Shown here: positions 47,340 to 55,423 of the stretch, in pieces | Numbering within the stretch: the first letter of the stretch is position 1 | Layout of the letters: each line of letters begins with the position of its first letter | Origin: an uncultured Psychrobacter sp. | GTDB taxonomy: Bacteria > Pseudomonadota > Gammaproteobacteria > Pseudomonadales > Moraxellaceae | Length of the DNA stretch: 64,000 nt | Direction of reading: 5' to 3' | NCBI GenBank assembly: GCA_947501045.1 | Contig: CANMUI010000011.1 | Span: forward strand, 10,599-74,598 | The notes under the pieces: generated by a model | What the model was told of the DNA's origin: nothing | Database searches by the model: none | Seen by the model: only the letters and a program-made list of their open reading frames with translations | Position numbers and translations under genes: made by a program

Positions 47340-48626
47340 ATGGCGTTAATAGTACAAAAATATGGCGGCACCTCAATGGGCAGTATTGATCGCATAAAAA
47401 ACGTCGCCAAACGAGTTAAACGTTGGCACGATAATGGTCATCAAATCATTGTTGTGGTCTCTGCTATGAGTGGTGAAACCAATCGCCTAATTGATTTAGC
47501 GCGTCAGATTAGCACGCAGCCCGATCCTCGTGAATACGATCAAATGGTCTCGACAGGTGAACAGGTATCTATCTCCTTACTAGCGATGGCTATCAAAGAG
47601 CTTGGCATTGGTGCGCGCTCGTTTACAGGTCGTCAGGTCGCCATCAAAACCGATGCGGCGCATAATAAAGCCCGCATTGAAAGTATTGATGATAAAAATA
47701 TTCGTCAGCAATTGGATGCTGGTAATATTGTCATTGTCGCAGGCTTTCAAGGTATTGATAATGAGAACAATATTACTACTTTAGGACGCGGCGGCTCTGA
47801 CACTACCGGCGTGGCTATTGCCGCAGCACTAGGCGCGGATGAATGTCAGATTTATACCGACGTTGATGGCGTCTATACTACCGATCCACGCGTCACCTCA
47901 AAAGCTAAAAAACTTGAAAAGATCACCTTTGAAGAGATGCTAGAGATGGCAAGCCTTGGCTCAAAGATCTTGCAAATTCGTTCAGTAGAGTTTGCTGGCA
48001 AGTATGGTGTACCGCTGCGGGTTTTATCAAGCTTTGATGAAAACAACGATGGTAGCTTTGATGATGATTTCAAGAACAACGTGGGCACTTTAATTACAAT
48101 AGACGAAGGGGACAGTATGGAACAAGCAGTTATCTCAGGTATCGCCTTTAATCGCGATGAAGCAAAAATCGTGGTGCGCGGTGTCCCTGATCACCCTGGT
48201 ATTGCCTCAGCTATCTTGACCCCAATTGGCCGCGCTAATATCGAAATCGATATGATCGTCCAAAATGTATCTACCCACGGTACTACTGACTTTAGCTTTA
48301 CCGTCAACCGTAGCGATATGGACAAGGCACTAAAGGTGCTCAACGATGAAGTAAAAGATGAGATTGGCGCCAAAGAGGTCACCGGTAATAGCGAAGTCGT
48401 CAAAGTCTCTTTGGTTGGCGTTGGTATGCGCTCTCATGCAGGTGTTGCCAGCCTCATGTTCCAAACCTTAGCTGAAAACAACATAAACATTCAAATGATA
48501 TCGACCAGCGAGATTAAAGTATCGGTTCTTATTCAAGAACAGTATCTAGAAAAAGCTGTTAAATCACTCCATACTGCTTTCGGTCTTGATCGTACAGAAG
48601 GGGATAGCAAAGTAGCTGGTCAATAA
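47340..48626 (+). CDS. lysC: Aspartate kinase
   Basis: 428 residues. It phosphorylates L-aspartate, the first step toward lysine, threonine, methionine and diaminopimelate. The kinase domain starts VQKYGGTSMGS (about 5-15) and has VVVSAMSGETNRLID, TTLGRGGSDTTGVAIA and CQIYTDVDGVYTTDPR. Two ACT regulatory domains follow at about 265-340 and 346-420 (VPDHPGIASAI, and GVGMRSHAGVASLM with NIQMISTSEIKVSVLI). The ACT domains usually bind lysine or threonine. Length and motifs are those of the monofunctional aspartokinase of pseudomonads. It lies 261 bases after alaS with the hairpin between, and csrA follows, so the three may not be one transcript. Confidence 0.97.
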   Translation: MALIVQKYGGTSMGSIDRIKNVAKRVKRWHDNGHQIIVVVSAMSGETNRLIDLARQISTQPDPREYDQMVSTGEQVSISLLAMAIKELGIGARSFTGRQVAIKTDAAHNKARIESIDDKNIRQQLDAGNIVIVAGFQGIDNENNITTLGRGGSDTTGVAIAAALGADECQIYTDVDGVYTTDPRVTSKAKKLEKITFEEMLEMASLGSKILQIRSVEFAGKYGVPLRVLSSFDENNDGSFDDDFKNNVGTLITIDEGDSMEQAVISGIAFNRDEAKIVVRGVPDHPGIASAILTPIGRANIEIDMIVQNVSTHGTTDFSFTVNRSDMDKALKVLNDEVKDEIGAKEVTGNSEVVKVSLVGVGMRSHAGVASLMFQTLAENNINIQMISTSEIKVSVLIQEQYLEKAVKSLHTAFGLDRTEGDSKVAGQ

Positions 48627-49017
48627 ACATATCGACGACTTATCACTATAAAGTTAAGTCCTGTTACTTATTTACTAATATGGTCTATCACGATTCTGTG
48701 TTTGTTATTGGGATGGACTATTTACCCAACAGTTTTGTTAAAAGTCGTGACACTGTTTGCTTGGGTACTTATAATGGACTGTTCATTTGGGCTAAATGAA
48801 CTTACCTATTATCACAGACTTAACTATTCTTGTTGTTTGCAGTGTTTTGGATCATATCTCTATTTTATTATAATGAATTAAGATAAGACGCTTTATTATA
48901 AAAATAGAACGATTCAATATAACAAACATCATATAGTAGCTAGCCTAGTGATATTCTGAAATTGAGATACAATATAATGAGTAACTATTTTTTATTGCGA
49001 CATAAGGAGTGTGACGC
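48627..49017. other. Intergenic region upstream of csrA, with dyad and -10 candidate
   Basis: This 391-bp spacer holds the csrA control region. GTTCATTT (48781-48788) and AAATGAAC (48794-48801) form a perfect 8-bp dyad with a 5-base centre and no T-run. TATAAT at 48973-48978 lies 40 bases before the csrA start but its -35 is poor. Nothing else is supported. Confidence 0.45.
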
Positions 49018-49263
49018 ATGCTAATTTTAACCCGCCGCGTAGGCGAAACCTTGATGATTGGCGACGAAGTCAGTGTAACCGTTCTAGGGGTTAAAGGTAA
49101 TCAGGTACGTATCGGTGTTAATGCACCTAAAGATATTGCTGTGCACCGCGAAGAGATCTATCAACGTATTCAACAAGAGCGTTCTGCGCAGTCGCAGCTG
49201 CAGCATCTTGAGCAAGGTAGCTTTGCGCCTTCATTCGATGACGAAGACTATTTTAATCGCTAA
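49018..49263 (+). CDS. csrA: Carbon storage regulator
   Basis: 81 residues. The whole CsrA/RsmA core is present: [36 protein letters not shown] and [11 protein letters not shown]. It is a post-transcriptional regulator that binds GGA motifs in mRNA leaders and changes translation or stability. The final ~20 residues (LQHLEQGSF... DYFNR) extend beyond the roughly 61 residues of E. coli CsrA with an acidic tail of unknown role. AAGGAG sits at the ATG with good spacing, and it may itself be bound by CsrA. The next gene starts 27 bases downstream, so they are probably co-transcribed. Confidence 0.97.
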   Translation: MLILTRRVGETLMIGDEVSVTVLGVKGNQVRIGVNAPKDIAVHREEIYQRIQQERSAQSQLQHLEQGSFAPSFDDEDYFNR

Positions 49264-49290
49264 TTTAATCTGCTTTGAGGTTATTGAATT

Positions 49291-49665
49291 ATGAGTATCC
49301 GCCGATCAGACGTATCAGCATTACTTAATGGTTTGAATAAAAAGGCCATTGGGTTCAATGATGTTATCAGCTTTATCGATGACTTCTATCGTTATTCGCC
49401 TGCACCATTTGTAAATGGCATGGTGCACAATGCAGCAGGTGAGAGTGAAGGCAGTGCCAAGATTTTCGGTTTTGCAAAGCATCACAATCTAAATCAACTA
49501 GATACGCTCACCTTGTTTGGTGAACATTACGAAAAGGTAAGAGCGACTCCTAATGGTACCGATCATGCCAACATACGTAACTTTTTGCATTGGGGCTGGC
49601 AAGGGTTTTTGATGGAAAAGAACCCTTTAACTTTACGTCCAGATGTTGATACTACGAGCGTGTAG
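49291..49665 (+). CDS. HopJ-family protein
   Basis: 124 residues. It follows the HopJ (PF08888) layout: an N-terminal helical segment (SDVSALLNGLNKKAIGFNDVIS), a central FIDDFYRYSPAPFVNGMVHN containing the family's Tyr and Pro, and a late IRNFLHWGWQGFLMEK. The name comes from a type III effector of Pseudomonas syringae, but the family is common in non-pathogens and need not be secreted. No secretion system gene is present in this window. No signal peptide is seen. It is 27 bases after csrA on the same strand, and a very strong terminator follows. Confidence 0.85.
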   Translation: MSIRRSDVSALLNGLNKKAIGFNDVISFIDDFYRYSPAPFVNGMVHNAAGESEGSAKIFGFAKHHNLNQLDTLTLFGEHYEKVRATPNGTDHANIRNFLHWGWQGFLMEKNPLTLRPDVDTTSV

Positions 49666-49683
49666 TTATGATCTGTCACTAGT

Positions 49684-49721
49684 AAAAAGGCCACACTAGC
49701 AAATCATAGTGTGGCCTTTTT
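49684..49721 (+). terminator. Bidirectional terminator between hopJ-family gene and yeaC-like gene
   Basis: AAAAAGGCCACACTA (49684-49698) and TAGTGTGGCCTTTTT (49707-49721) form a perfect 15-bp stem with an 8-nt loop. The A-run and T-run make it work in both directions, ending both convergent transcripts. Confidence 0.95.
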
Positions 49722-49752
49722 ATTATGAGCAACTTTCTTTATTCATCATGCT

Positions 49753-50064
49753 TTATTTATCACGAAACTTGACAGGTTGAATGGCACCTGTAGGATTGGG
49801 CAGATTAGGATAATGCTGCTCATGTTCGACATCACATTCAGCGCCGACCACGCTACCATCTTCTTTTATAGGTTTGTGAATAAAACCTGTGCGATCGCTT
49901 GGGGGCAGATGCTCGTGCTCCCAAATCATGACCGCCTGCATACAAGTTTCGCGCTGCTCTGCGGTTAACTTACGACCGTCCGGCCACTTACCAAGCTCAA
50001 TAGCTTCACGAAATTTATCGACTATCTCAGGCGTTAGACTGCTTAATATTGTCTGTTTGTCCAT
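49753..50064 (-). CDS. DUF1315 (YeaC-like) protein
   Basis: 103 residues. The YeaC-like core is seen in IVDKFREAIELGKWPDGRKL followed by LTAEQRETCMQAVMIWEHEH, with the family's Gly-Lys-Trp-Pro-Asp-Gly stretch and the conserved Cys. The C-terminal part (ECDVEHEQHYPNLPNPTG, PVKFRDK) is polar and possibly metal binding (Cys and His), which is conjecture. The function of DUF1315 is not known. AAAGGAG lies upstream of the ATG. It may be read with nadK, 48 bases upstream on the same strand. Confidence 0.9.
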   Translation of the reverse strand: MDKQTILSSLTPEIVDKFREAIELGKWPDGRKLTAEQRETCMQAVMIWEHEHLPPSDRTGFIHKPIKEDGSVVGAECDVEHEQHYPNLPNPTGAIQPVKFRDK

Positions 50065-50112
50065 ACTACCTACTCTCCTTTCGCTATTTATATTCAGTTT
50101 ATAGTATGTCTA

Positions 50113-51117
50113 TTATTCATCATCCATAATATCATCATCAACATCTAGACTGAACTCCTCAGCATGGACGTTCCAGTGCAGCTTAGTACGACAAGCCTCA
50201 TAAAACTCAAAGCCTGGTGGGTGTAGCAAAGTAAGTTTGTCAGGGTGTTTTCGAATATATAGACGCTGGTTTTGCTCTAGAGGCACGCTGGCTTTGCCAT
50301 CAGCGCTAACCATTGGTTGAGTACGGTTGTCTTCATGAATACGAATACAAACCTCACTATTGCCGCTCACCACAATCGGTCTGCTTGATAAGGTATGGGG
50401 ATGCATAGGTACCAAACAAATAGCATCCATACTAGGATGGATAATAGGACCGCCGCCTGAGAGCGCATAAGCGGTAGAGCCCGTTGGTGTTGCCGCAATC
50501 AAACCATCACTGTGCTGGCGATAGACGTCTTGGCCGTCTATTTTCATCTGAAAATCGATCATATGTACTGATTTACCAGCATGCAACACTACGTCATTAA
50601 GAGCCATATCTTCATGAATAATGTCGCGCCCTTCACGTATCTCCATGGTCAATAAAAACCGGTGATCTAATTGATAATCGCCCATCAACACTTGACGCAG
50701 TTTAAAAGCAACCTCGTTTGGCTTGACATCTGCCAAGAACCCAAGGCGACCACGATTAACTCCCAATACTGGCACGCGATAACGGGCCAATGCTTCAGCG
50801 GCATGAAGGATTGAGCCGTCACCCCCTACTACAATAACCAAATCGCAAATCTCGCCAATCAAACTACGTTTAACTATTTTGACCTTTTCGATATTGCTAA
50901 GGTCTAAAGTAGGTAGGTTAGCTGTTTTCATATCCATGACTAAAGTCAGACCCATCTCATTGACGGTCTGAGATACCTGAAGAAGGCTTTTGATTACGCT
51001 ACGCTTGCCAGCACGGCCCATAAGACCAATACGGCGAAACGCAGGGTTCTTGATAGCGTGAAACAACTCTGATTCATGTAAGTGCGGCAATCTTGCTGAC
51101 TGCGCTGAGTTTTCCAT
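50113..51117 (-). CDS. nadK: NAD kinase
   Basis: 334 residues from the ATG at 51117; ATG at 51132 and GTG at 51159 are upstream alternatives, none with a strong Shine-Dalgarno. It makes NADP from NAD and ATP. The core starts at about residue 28 (FRRIGLMGRAGKRS) and includes the phosphate loop VGGDGSILHAAEALA near 96-110, HSDGLIAATPTGSTAYALSGGG, which carries the conserved NADK loop, and IHPSMDAICLVPMHPHTLSSRPIVV. The closing FEFYEACRTKLHWN is normal. The first 27 residues are a variable extension. It precedes the YeaC-like gene on the same strand. Confidence 0.95.
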   Translation of the reverse strand: MENSAQSARLPHLHESELFHAIKNPAFRRIGLMGRAGKRSVIKSLLQVSQTVNEMGLTLVMDMKTANLPTLDLSNIEKVKIVKRSLIGEICDLVIVVGGDGSILHAAEALARYRVPVLGVNRGRLGFLADVKPNEVAFKLRQVLMGDYQLDHRFLLTMEIREGRDIIHEDMALNDVVLHAGKSVHMIDFQMKIDGQDVYRQHSDGLIAATPTGSTAYALSGGGPIIHPSMDAICLVPMHPHTLSSRPIVVSGNSEVCIRIHEDNRTQPMVSADGKASVPLEQNQRLYIRKHPDKLTLLHPPGFEFYEACRTKLHWNVHAEEFSLDVDDDIMDDE

Positions 51118-51476
51118 AAAACGACTCGGCATAACTTTAGAATAAATGACAAAAAACACAAAGTGACGTTAAAAATGTTAAATAAGCAATGATAGCGATA
51201 ATTGAGCCGTTAAACTAGCATGTTTTATCAATTATCGTTGTTAACTGTCGTAATCAGCCCCATATATAAATCATCATTCGCATCTTTTATGTCTATTCAG
51301 CTTTGGATGGATTGATAGTGCGGAGCTTTGCTACTTGGTATGGCTATAGATCAGCTTTTATGAGCTGATAAACAATAGCGCTGAACCTTGACTATTGTCA
51401 CGTAAACACAGTTGACAATAATAGCAGTTTTGCTAAAGTAGCTTACATTTATTTCATTTTTATCGAGGACTTATAT
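51118..51476. other. Intergenic region between nadK and the BaxI_1 gene
   Basis: Divergent spacer of 359 bp. It contains CGATAATTGA (51196-51205) and TCAATTATCG (51238-51247), a perfect 10-bp inverted repeat with a 32-base spacer, and the promoter at 51412-51439 for the gene at 51477. Confidence 0.5.
51412..51439 (+). promoter_or_regulatory. Promoter with overlapping dyad upstream of the BaxI_1 gene
   Basis: TTGACA (51412-51417), a 16-bp spacer and TAAAGT (51434-51439) with TG one base upstream (extended -10). TATTGTCA (51393-51400) and TGACAATA (51413-51420) form a perfect inverted repeat that covers the -35, centre to centre 20 bp. The dyad is a candidate operator. Confidence 0.65.
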
Positions 51477-52196
51477 ATGGCAAATCCTATTGTCAGTCGC
51501 GCTGAACTTGCGGTCGGTGGTGAGCCGATGACCGTTAAAGGCGTGGTACAAAAAACGACCATGCTTTTAGGCTTGTCAGCACTCTCTGGTTTAGGCTTTT
51601 TCTTTTATGCCATTGCTGCTGGTTTGTCTAGCAATTTTATTTATATGACAGCGATTATCAGCATGTTTGCTGGTGTTGGTCTAGCGTTTTTTATGATTTT
51701 TAAGCCGCATATGGCAAAAAAGTTAGCTATTCCCTACGCTTTGTTAGAAGGTTTATTTTTGGGCGGCATCTCTATGATCTTTATGAGTATGTACCCAAGC
51801 GTGCCTTTAACAGCACTATGTGCAACCTTTGTCACAGCGGCAGTAATGCTAGGGTTATATCGCTCAGGTTTGGTCAAAGTTACTGATAAATTCCGCTCTA
51901 TCATGATGTCAGCTGTATTTGCCATTATGATTTTGTATGTGGTGCAGTGGGGCTTTATTTTGTTTGGCTCAAGCTTACCGTTCTTATTTGATGGCGGCAT
52001 GATCGCTATTGGCTTTAGCTTATTTGTCATTGTCATCGCTTCATTTAGCTTATTGCTTGATTTTGATAATATCGAGCGCGGCGTAGCAGCTGGTGTCTCT
52101 GAAGATTATGAATGGATATTTAGTGTCGGTATCGTAGCGACTCTAGTGTGGATGTACATTGAGTTCCTGCGTCTGCTAAGCTATCTACAAGACTAA
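51477..52196 (+). CDS. BaxI_1/YccA-like membrane protein
   Basis: 239 residues with about seven hydrophobic helices after a 25-residue N-terminus that reads MANPIVSRAELAVGG and MTVKGVVQKTTMLLGL, as in the BaxI_1 (Bax inhibitor-1/YccA) family. The end, with a late SEDYEWIFSVGIVATLVWMYI stretch, carries the Asp/Glu residues typical of the family. These are uncharacterised inner-membrane proteins, some linked to membrane-protein quality control or to calcium leak. It is a single-gene unit with a good terminator. Confidence 0.87.
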   Translation: MANPIVSRAELAVGGEPMTVKGVVQKTTMLLGLSALSGLGFFFYAIAAGLSSNFIYMTAIISMFAGVGLAFFMIFKPHMAKKLAIPYALLEGLFLGGISMIFMSMYPSVPLTALCATFVTAAVMLGLYRSGLVKVTDKFRSIMMSAVFAIMILYVVQWGFILFGSSLPFLFDGGMIAIGFSLFVIVIASFSLLLDFDNIERGVAAGVSEDYEWIFSVGIVATLVWMYIEFLRLLSYLQD

Positions 52197-52222
52197 TTAG
52201 CTAAAATAATACGACTTAAACC

Positions 52223-52257
52223 AAAACGGCCTGTTATTCATAATAGGCCGTTTTTTA
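52223..52257 (+). terminator. Intrinsic terminator after the BaxI_1 gene
   Basis: AAAACGGCCT (52223-52232) and AGGCCGTTTT (52245-52254) pair, with inner TTA/TAA, and T continues. It is bidirectional in shape and may also end the convergent ccoI transcript. Confidence 0.88.
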
Positions 52258-52296
52258 TAGGCAAAGATTTTAGATTATAGCTTTTAGATCATATCT

Positions 52297-55071
52297 TTAA
52301 GCACGTTTTAAACGTAGTGCATTGAGCACTACCAGTAGCGAGCTTAGTGACATACCAATAGCGGCAAGCCAAGGCGGCACATAACCAAAGACGGCTGGCA
52401 GCAACACGATACCGTTATAGCCAAGCGCCCAGCGAAAGTTTTGTCTAATGATGCGCTCTGTTTTATCCGCGATGCGTTTGGCGGCGGTAATTGCCTCAAT
52501 CTGACCGTTTAAAATGATACTGTCGCTTGAAACCTGTGCTAGATCTGCGGCGCCAGCAATAGAGGTTGACACGTCTGCAGCAGCCAATACTGGCGCATCA
52601 TTGATACCATCTCCTACCATCAATACCACTGCATTTTTTGCTTGCAAGTTTTTAATATGATCGACCTTGTCCATCGGCGACAGGCCGTTATAAGCTGATT
52701 GCATACCCAAAGATTCAGCCATAGCTAGCGCTTGCGGGCTTGGATCGCCTGTAAGCATCACTGACTCAATGTCTAAAGCTTTGAGCTTATCGAGCGTCGA
52801 CTTAGCCGTATCACGTACCTTATCATTGAAATAAAAACAGGCTAGCGCTTGCCACTGCACAGACTTATAACAAGACAACACCACTGCTGAGCTGGCACGA
52901 TGGGCTTTTAAATCAATGGTAACATCATCAAAAGTCTCCTCATTAGCAGCGTTCCCAGTTGTTCCATCTATCGTTACAGCTTTTGTTCTAGCCTTTATTT
53001 TATCTAGGGCAAAATCAATATGACCGATACGGTATAGCTCGTCATCGATAACCGCTTCCACGCCACCTGCTGGATAATGCGTCAAGTCTTGTGTGGCTGG
53101 TAGATGTATTTTATAAGCAGCGGTTAGTAGCGCGTGCGCAATAGGATGACGACTACCCACTTCTAAGGCAGCTGCTATCGATAACAGCTTGTCTTGTCTT
53201 GATTCGTCTGATTGATGGTTTTTATACTTTGTCGTTGTCGCTAAAGAATCACTCGAGGCTATTAATTCAATAGTTAATAAATTGGGCTTACCATAAGTTA
53301 GAGTGCCAGTTTTATCAAAAGCAACATGGGTAATCTCAGCCAAGGTTTGTAGCGTATGACCACGCGTAGTCAAAAAGCCATAGCTTGCCAATCGGTTGGT
53401 TGCGACCGTAAGCGCAATGGGCGTTGCCAAAGATAAAGCGCAAGGACAAGTGGCAACCAATACTGCCACCGTTGCCCAGATCGCTTGGCTGGGATCAACA
53501 ATATACCAACCGATAAACACCAATACGGATAACACCAAAATACGAGCTACAAACCAACGTGCCAGCTTATCGGCCTGCTGCGCAAGCTTTGGTTTTTCGC
53601 TCATCGCCCGATTCATCAGCCTATCAATTAGTCCCATCTGACTGTCTTGTGGCAGTGCCGTAACTAGCATTATGAACGGTTGACTGTCATTTTGCGCACC
53701 GCCCACGATATAGTCGCCTGCATGCTTGGTAATAAGATCGCCCTCACCCGTCAGTAAGCTTTGCGATACCGTAGCTATGTCACTCAGTAAAACACCATCA
53801 CTAATAATTTCAGCACCAGCCTCAATCATGATAATATCGCCAACCTGAAGACTTTGCGCCGTCACCATCTCTTTTTCTTCTAAAACACGCTCTTGAGCTA
53901 CAGCCTGTGTCTCTAAAGTCTGCTGACGACTTTTTTGCCAGTGAGTAGCGATCTGCTTAGTAATAGCCTGTATATCGGCATCCATATCTTGCATAAAACT
54001 GGGTGTAGCATCAGACACCAAACTTGGCTGTGCTAAGATATGCTCAGCGGCGGCTTTATCTTCATCAATTTTTTGCACTAGCGTCGGCTCAATTACCACC
54101 AAATCATTGGCCATAGTCGCCGCTTTTAAGCGCGCATTGTGTTCAATATAGCGCCCCGCTAGCAAAAAGAAAATAAACATACTAACTGAGTCATAATACG
54201 TCTCGCCCTGCCCTGTAACTGTGGCATAAAGGCTGGCGAAAAAAGTCACTACCAAAGCAACACTAACTGGCACATCCATATTTACTTGACGGGCGCGGAT
54301 GGCTGACCATGCTGAGGTAAAAAACGGTAAGCCTGCGTAAAAGAACACCGGCGTGCTGACAAATAAAGACACCCAGCGCAAAAAATCACGCTGAAATATC
54401 AGCATATCGCTGTACTCACCGAAATAGATAGCGACCGCGTACATCATCGCCTGCATAGCACCGAGAGCTGCGATACCAAGACGCAGAAGCATCTGATTGT
54501 TGTGCCGTGCTAGCATCGCCTCATGCGTGTCTTGTCGATAAGGCTTGGCGTCATAGCCAATCTCGTTAATAACCGCTAAAATACGACTAATAGGCAGTTT
54601 AGCCTCGTCCCAGATCACGCGCATACGCTGATTGGTTAGATTGACTTGGCATTTACTAATACCGTCAATCTCATAGAGCCGCGACTCAATTAGCCAAGTA
54701 CATGCCGCGCAGCGCAAGTTATTAACCGACAACTCAGCGACTGAAAAGCCACCTTGCGCGTATACAAACTGCGCTTTGATCTCGTCGTGATCGTAAGCTT
54801 CAAGGCGCGTCAGTTGGGTTGGCAAACTTGCTGTACGATTAATCTCCGAGCGATCCAGATAATATTGCTCCAGTCCCGCCTCAACGATACTTTGCGAGGC
54901 AAGCTGGCAGCCCATACAGCACATCGCGCGTGCCTGCCCTAGCACCTCTGTATAAAAAGGCGGCTGCGGCACTGGATCACCACAGTGAAAACAGTGGCCC
55001 TCAAGGGGCAACACTAAACCTTGGGTAATAGAGTTATCATAGTGAGACGCTGGTGGCGAGGCAATGGACAT
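52297..55071 (-). CDS. ccoI: Copper P-type ATPase, CcoI/FixI type
   Basis: 924 residues. The N-terminus has a Cys cluster (Cys27-x-x-Cys30, then Cys51-Cys52-x-x-Cys55) and an HMA domain with CAAC at Cys121-Cys124. Eight membrane helices are expected. The core has the transport site CPC at 542-544, the phosphorylated Asp586 in DKTGT, the TGDPS loop and the hinge GDGINDAP. The N-terminal Cys cluster ahead of the CAAC HMA domain is characteristic of CcoI/FixI, which delivers copper to cbb3-type cytochrome oxidase; it is not the plain CopA layout. No ccoNOQP or ccoS gene is present here, so it is separate from its targets. The insert of about 80 polar residues between helices 4 and the ATPase domain is large. 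AAGGAAG lies 12 bases upstream of the ATG. Confidence 0.9.
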   Translation of the reverse strand: MSIASPPASHYDNSITQGLVLPLEGHCFHCGDPVPQPPFYTEVLGQARAMCCMGCQLASQSIVEAGLEQYYLDRSEINRTASLPTQLTRLEAYDHDEIKAQFVYAQGGFSVAELSVNNLRCAACTWLIESRLYEIDGISKCQVNLTNQRMRVIWDEAKLPISRILAVINEIGYDAKPYRQDTHEAMLARHNNQMLLRLGIAALGAMQAMMYAVAIYFGEYSDMLIFQRDFLRWVSLFVSTPVFFYAGLPFFTSAWSAIRARQVNMDVPVSVALVVTFFASLYATVTGQGETYYDSVSMFIFFLLAGRYIEHNARLKAATMANDLVVIEPTLVQKIDEDKAAAEHILAQPSLVSDATPSFMQDMDADIQAITKQIATHWQKSRQQTLETQAVAQERVLEEKEMVTAQSLQVGDIIMIEAGAEIISDGVLLSDIATVSQSLLTGEGDLITKHAGDYIVGGAQNDSQPFIMLVTALPQDSQMGLIDRLMNRAMSEKPKLAQQADKLARWFVARILVLSVLVFIGWYIVDPSQAIWATVAVLVATCPCALSLATPIALTVATNRLASYGFLTTRGHTLQTLAEITHVAFDKTGTLTYGKPNLLTIELIASSDSLATTTKYKNHQSDESRQDKLLSIAAALEVGSRHPIAHALLTAAYKIHLPATQDLTHYPAGGVEAVIDDELYRIGHIDFALDKIKARTKAVTIDGTTGNAANEETFDDVTIDLKAHRASSAVVLSCYKSVQWQALACFYFNDKVRDTAKSTLDKLKALDIESVMLTGDPSPQALAMAESLGMQSAYNGLSPMDKVDHIKNLQAKNAVVLMVGDGINDAPVLAAADVSTSIAGAADLAQVSSDSIILNGQIEAITAAKRIADKTERIIRQNFRWALGYNGIVLLPAVFGYVPPWLAAIGMSLSSLLVVLNALRLKRA

Positions 55072-55423
55072 AGTCGCGATTACTTCCTTTAGACCGATTT
55101 GGCTGACGATTATCTTAAACTAACCACTAACTTCTTTGTTTAAGTATCAATGCTTATAATAATAATGCTGATACTGGGGCTAACAGCAACATAGCGCGCA
55201 TTAATTCATACAAAAAACATCGTTTTGCTGCGTATAGATTGTTATCTTATATGGCATTCAAGGTTCAAATTAAAAGCCAATTGCAGTCTAATCTGATCGA
55301 TAGTTACGATAGTCCGTTAAACTCAAAACTAATAAATGCCTAAGTCTATGATGATAGATTGAAAATTTTGTCAATTTGCGTCATTATGAGGCAGTTTTTT
55401 AATCTCAACACGGTACTCTATAA
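55072..55423. other. Divergent spacer between ccoI and mrcB
   Basis: This 352-bp AT-rich spacer carries the control sites of both genes but no promoter I would call. TTGA-8 bases-TCAA at 55359-55374 resembles an FNR/Anr half-site pair but the spacing is wrong. The duplicated heptamer CGATAGT, then CGATAG, lies near 55300. Confidence 0.4.

Noticed and set aside
49291..49665. Type III effector cargo (HopJ name)
   Set aside because: No type III secretion gene is in the window and the family is common in bacteria without such a system, so the effector reading is not adopted.
55359..55374. FNR/Anr-type box between ccoI and mrcB
   Set aside because: TTGA and TCAA are separated by 8 bases instead of the 6 in the TTGAT-4-ATCAA consensus, so oxygen control is not supported.
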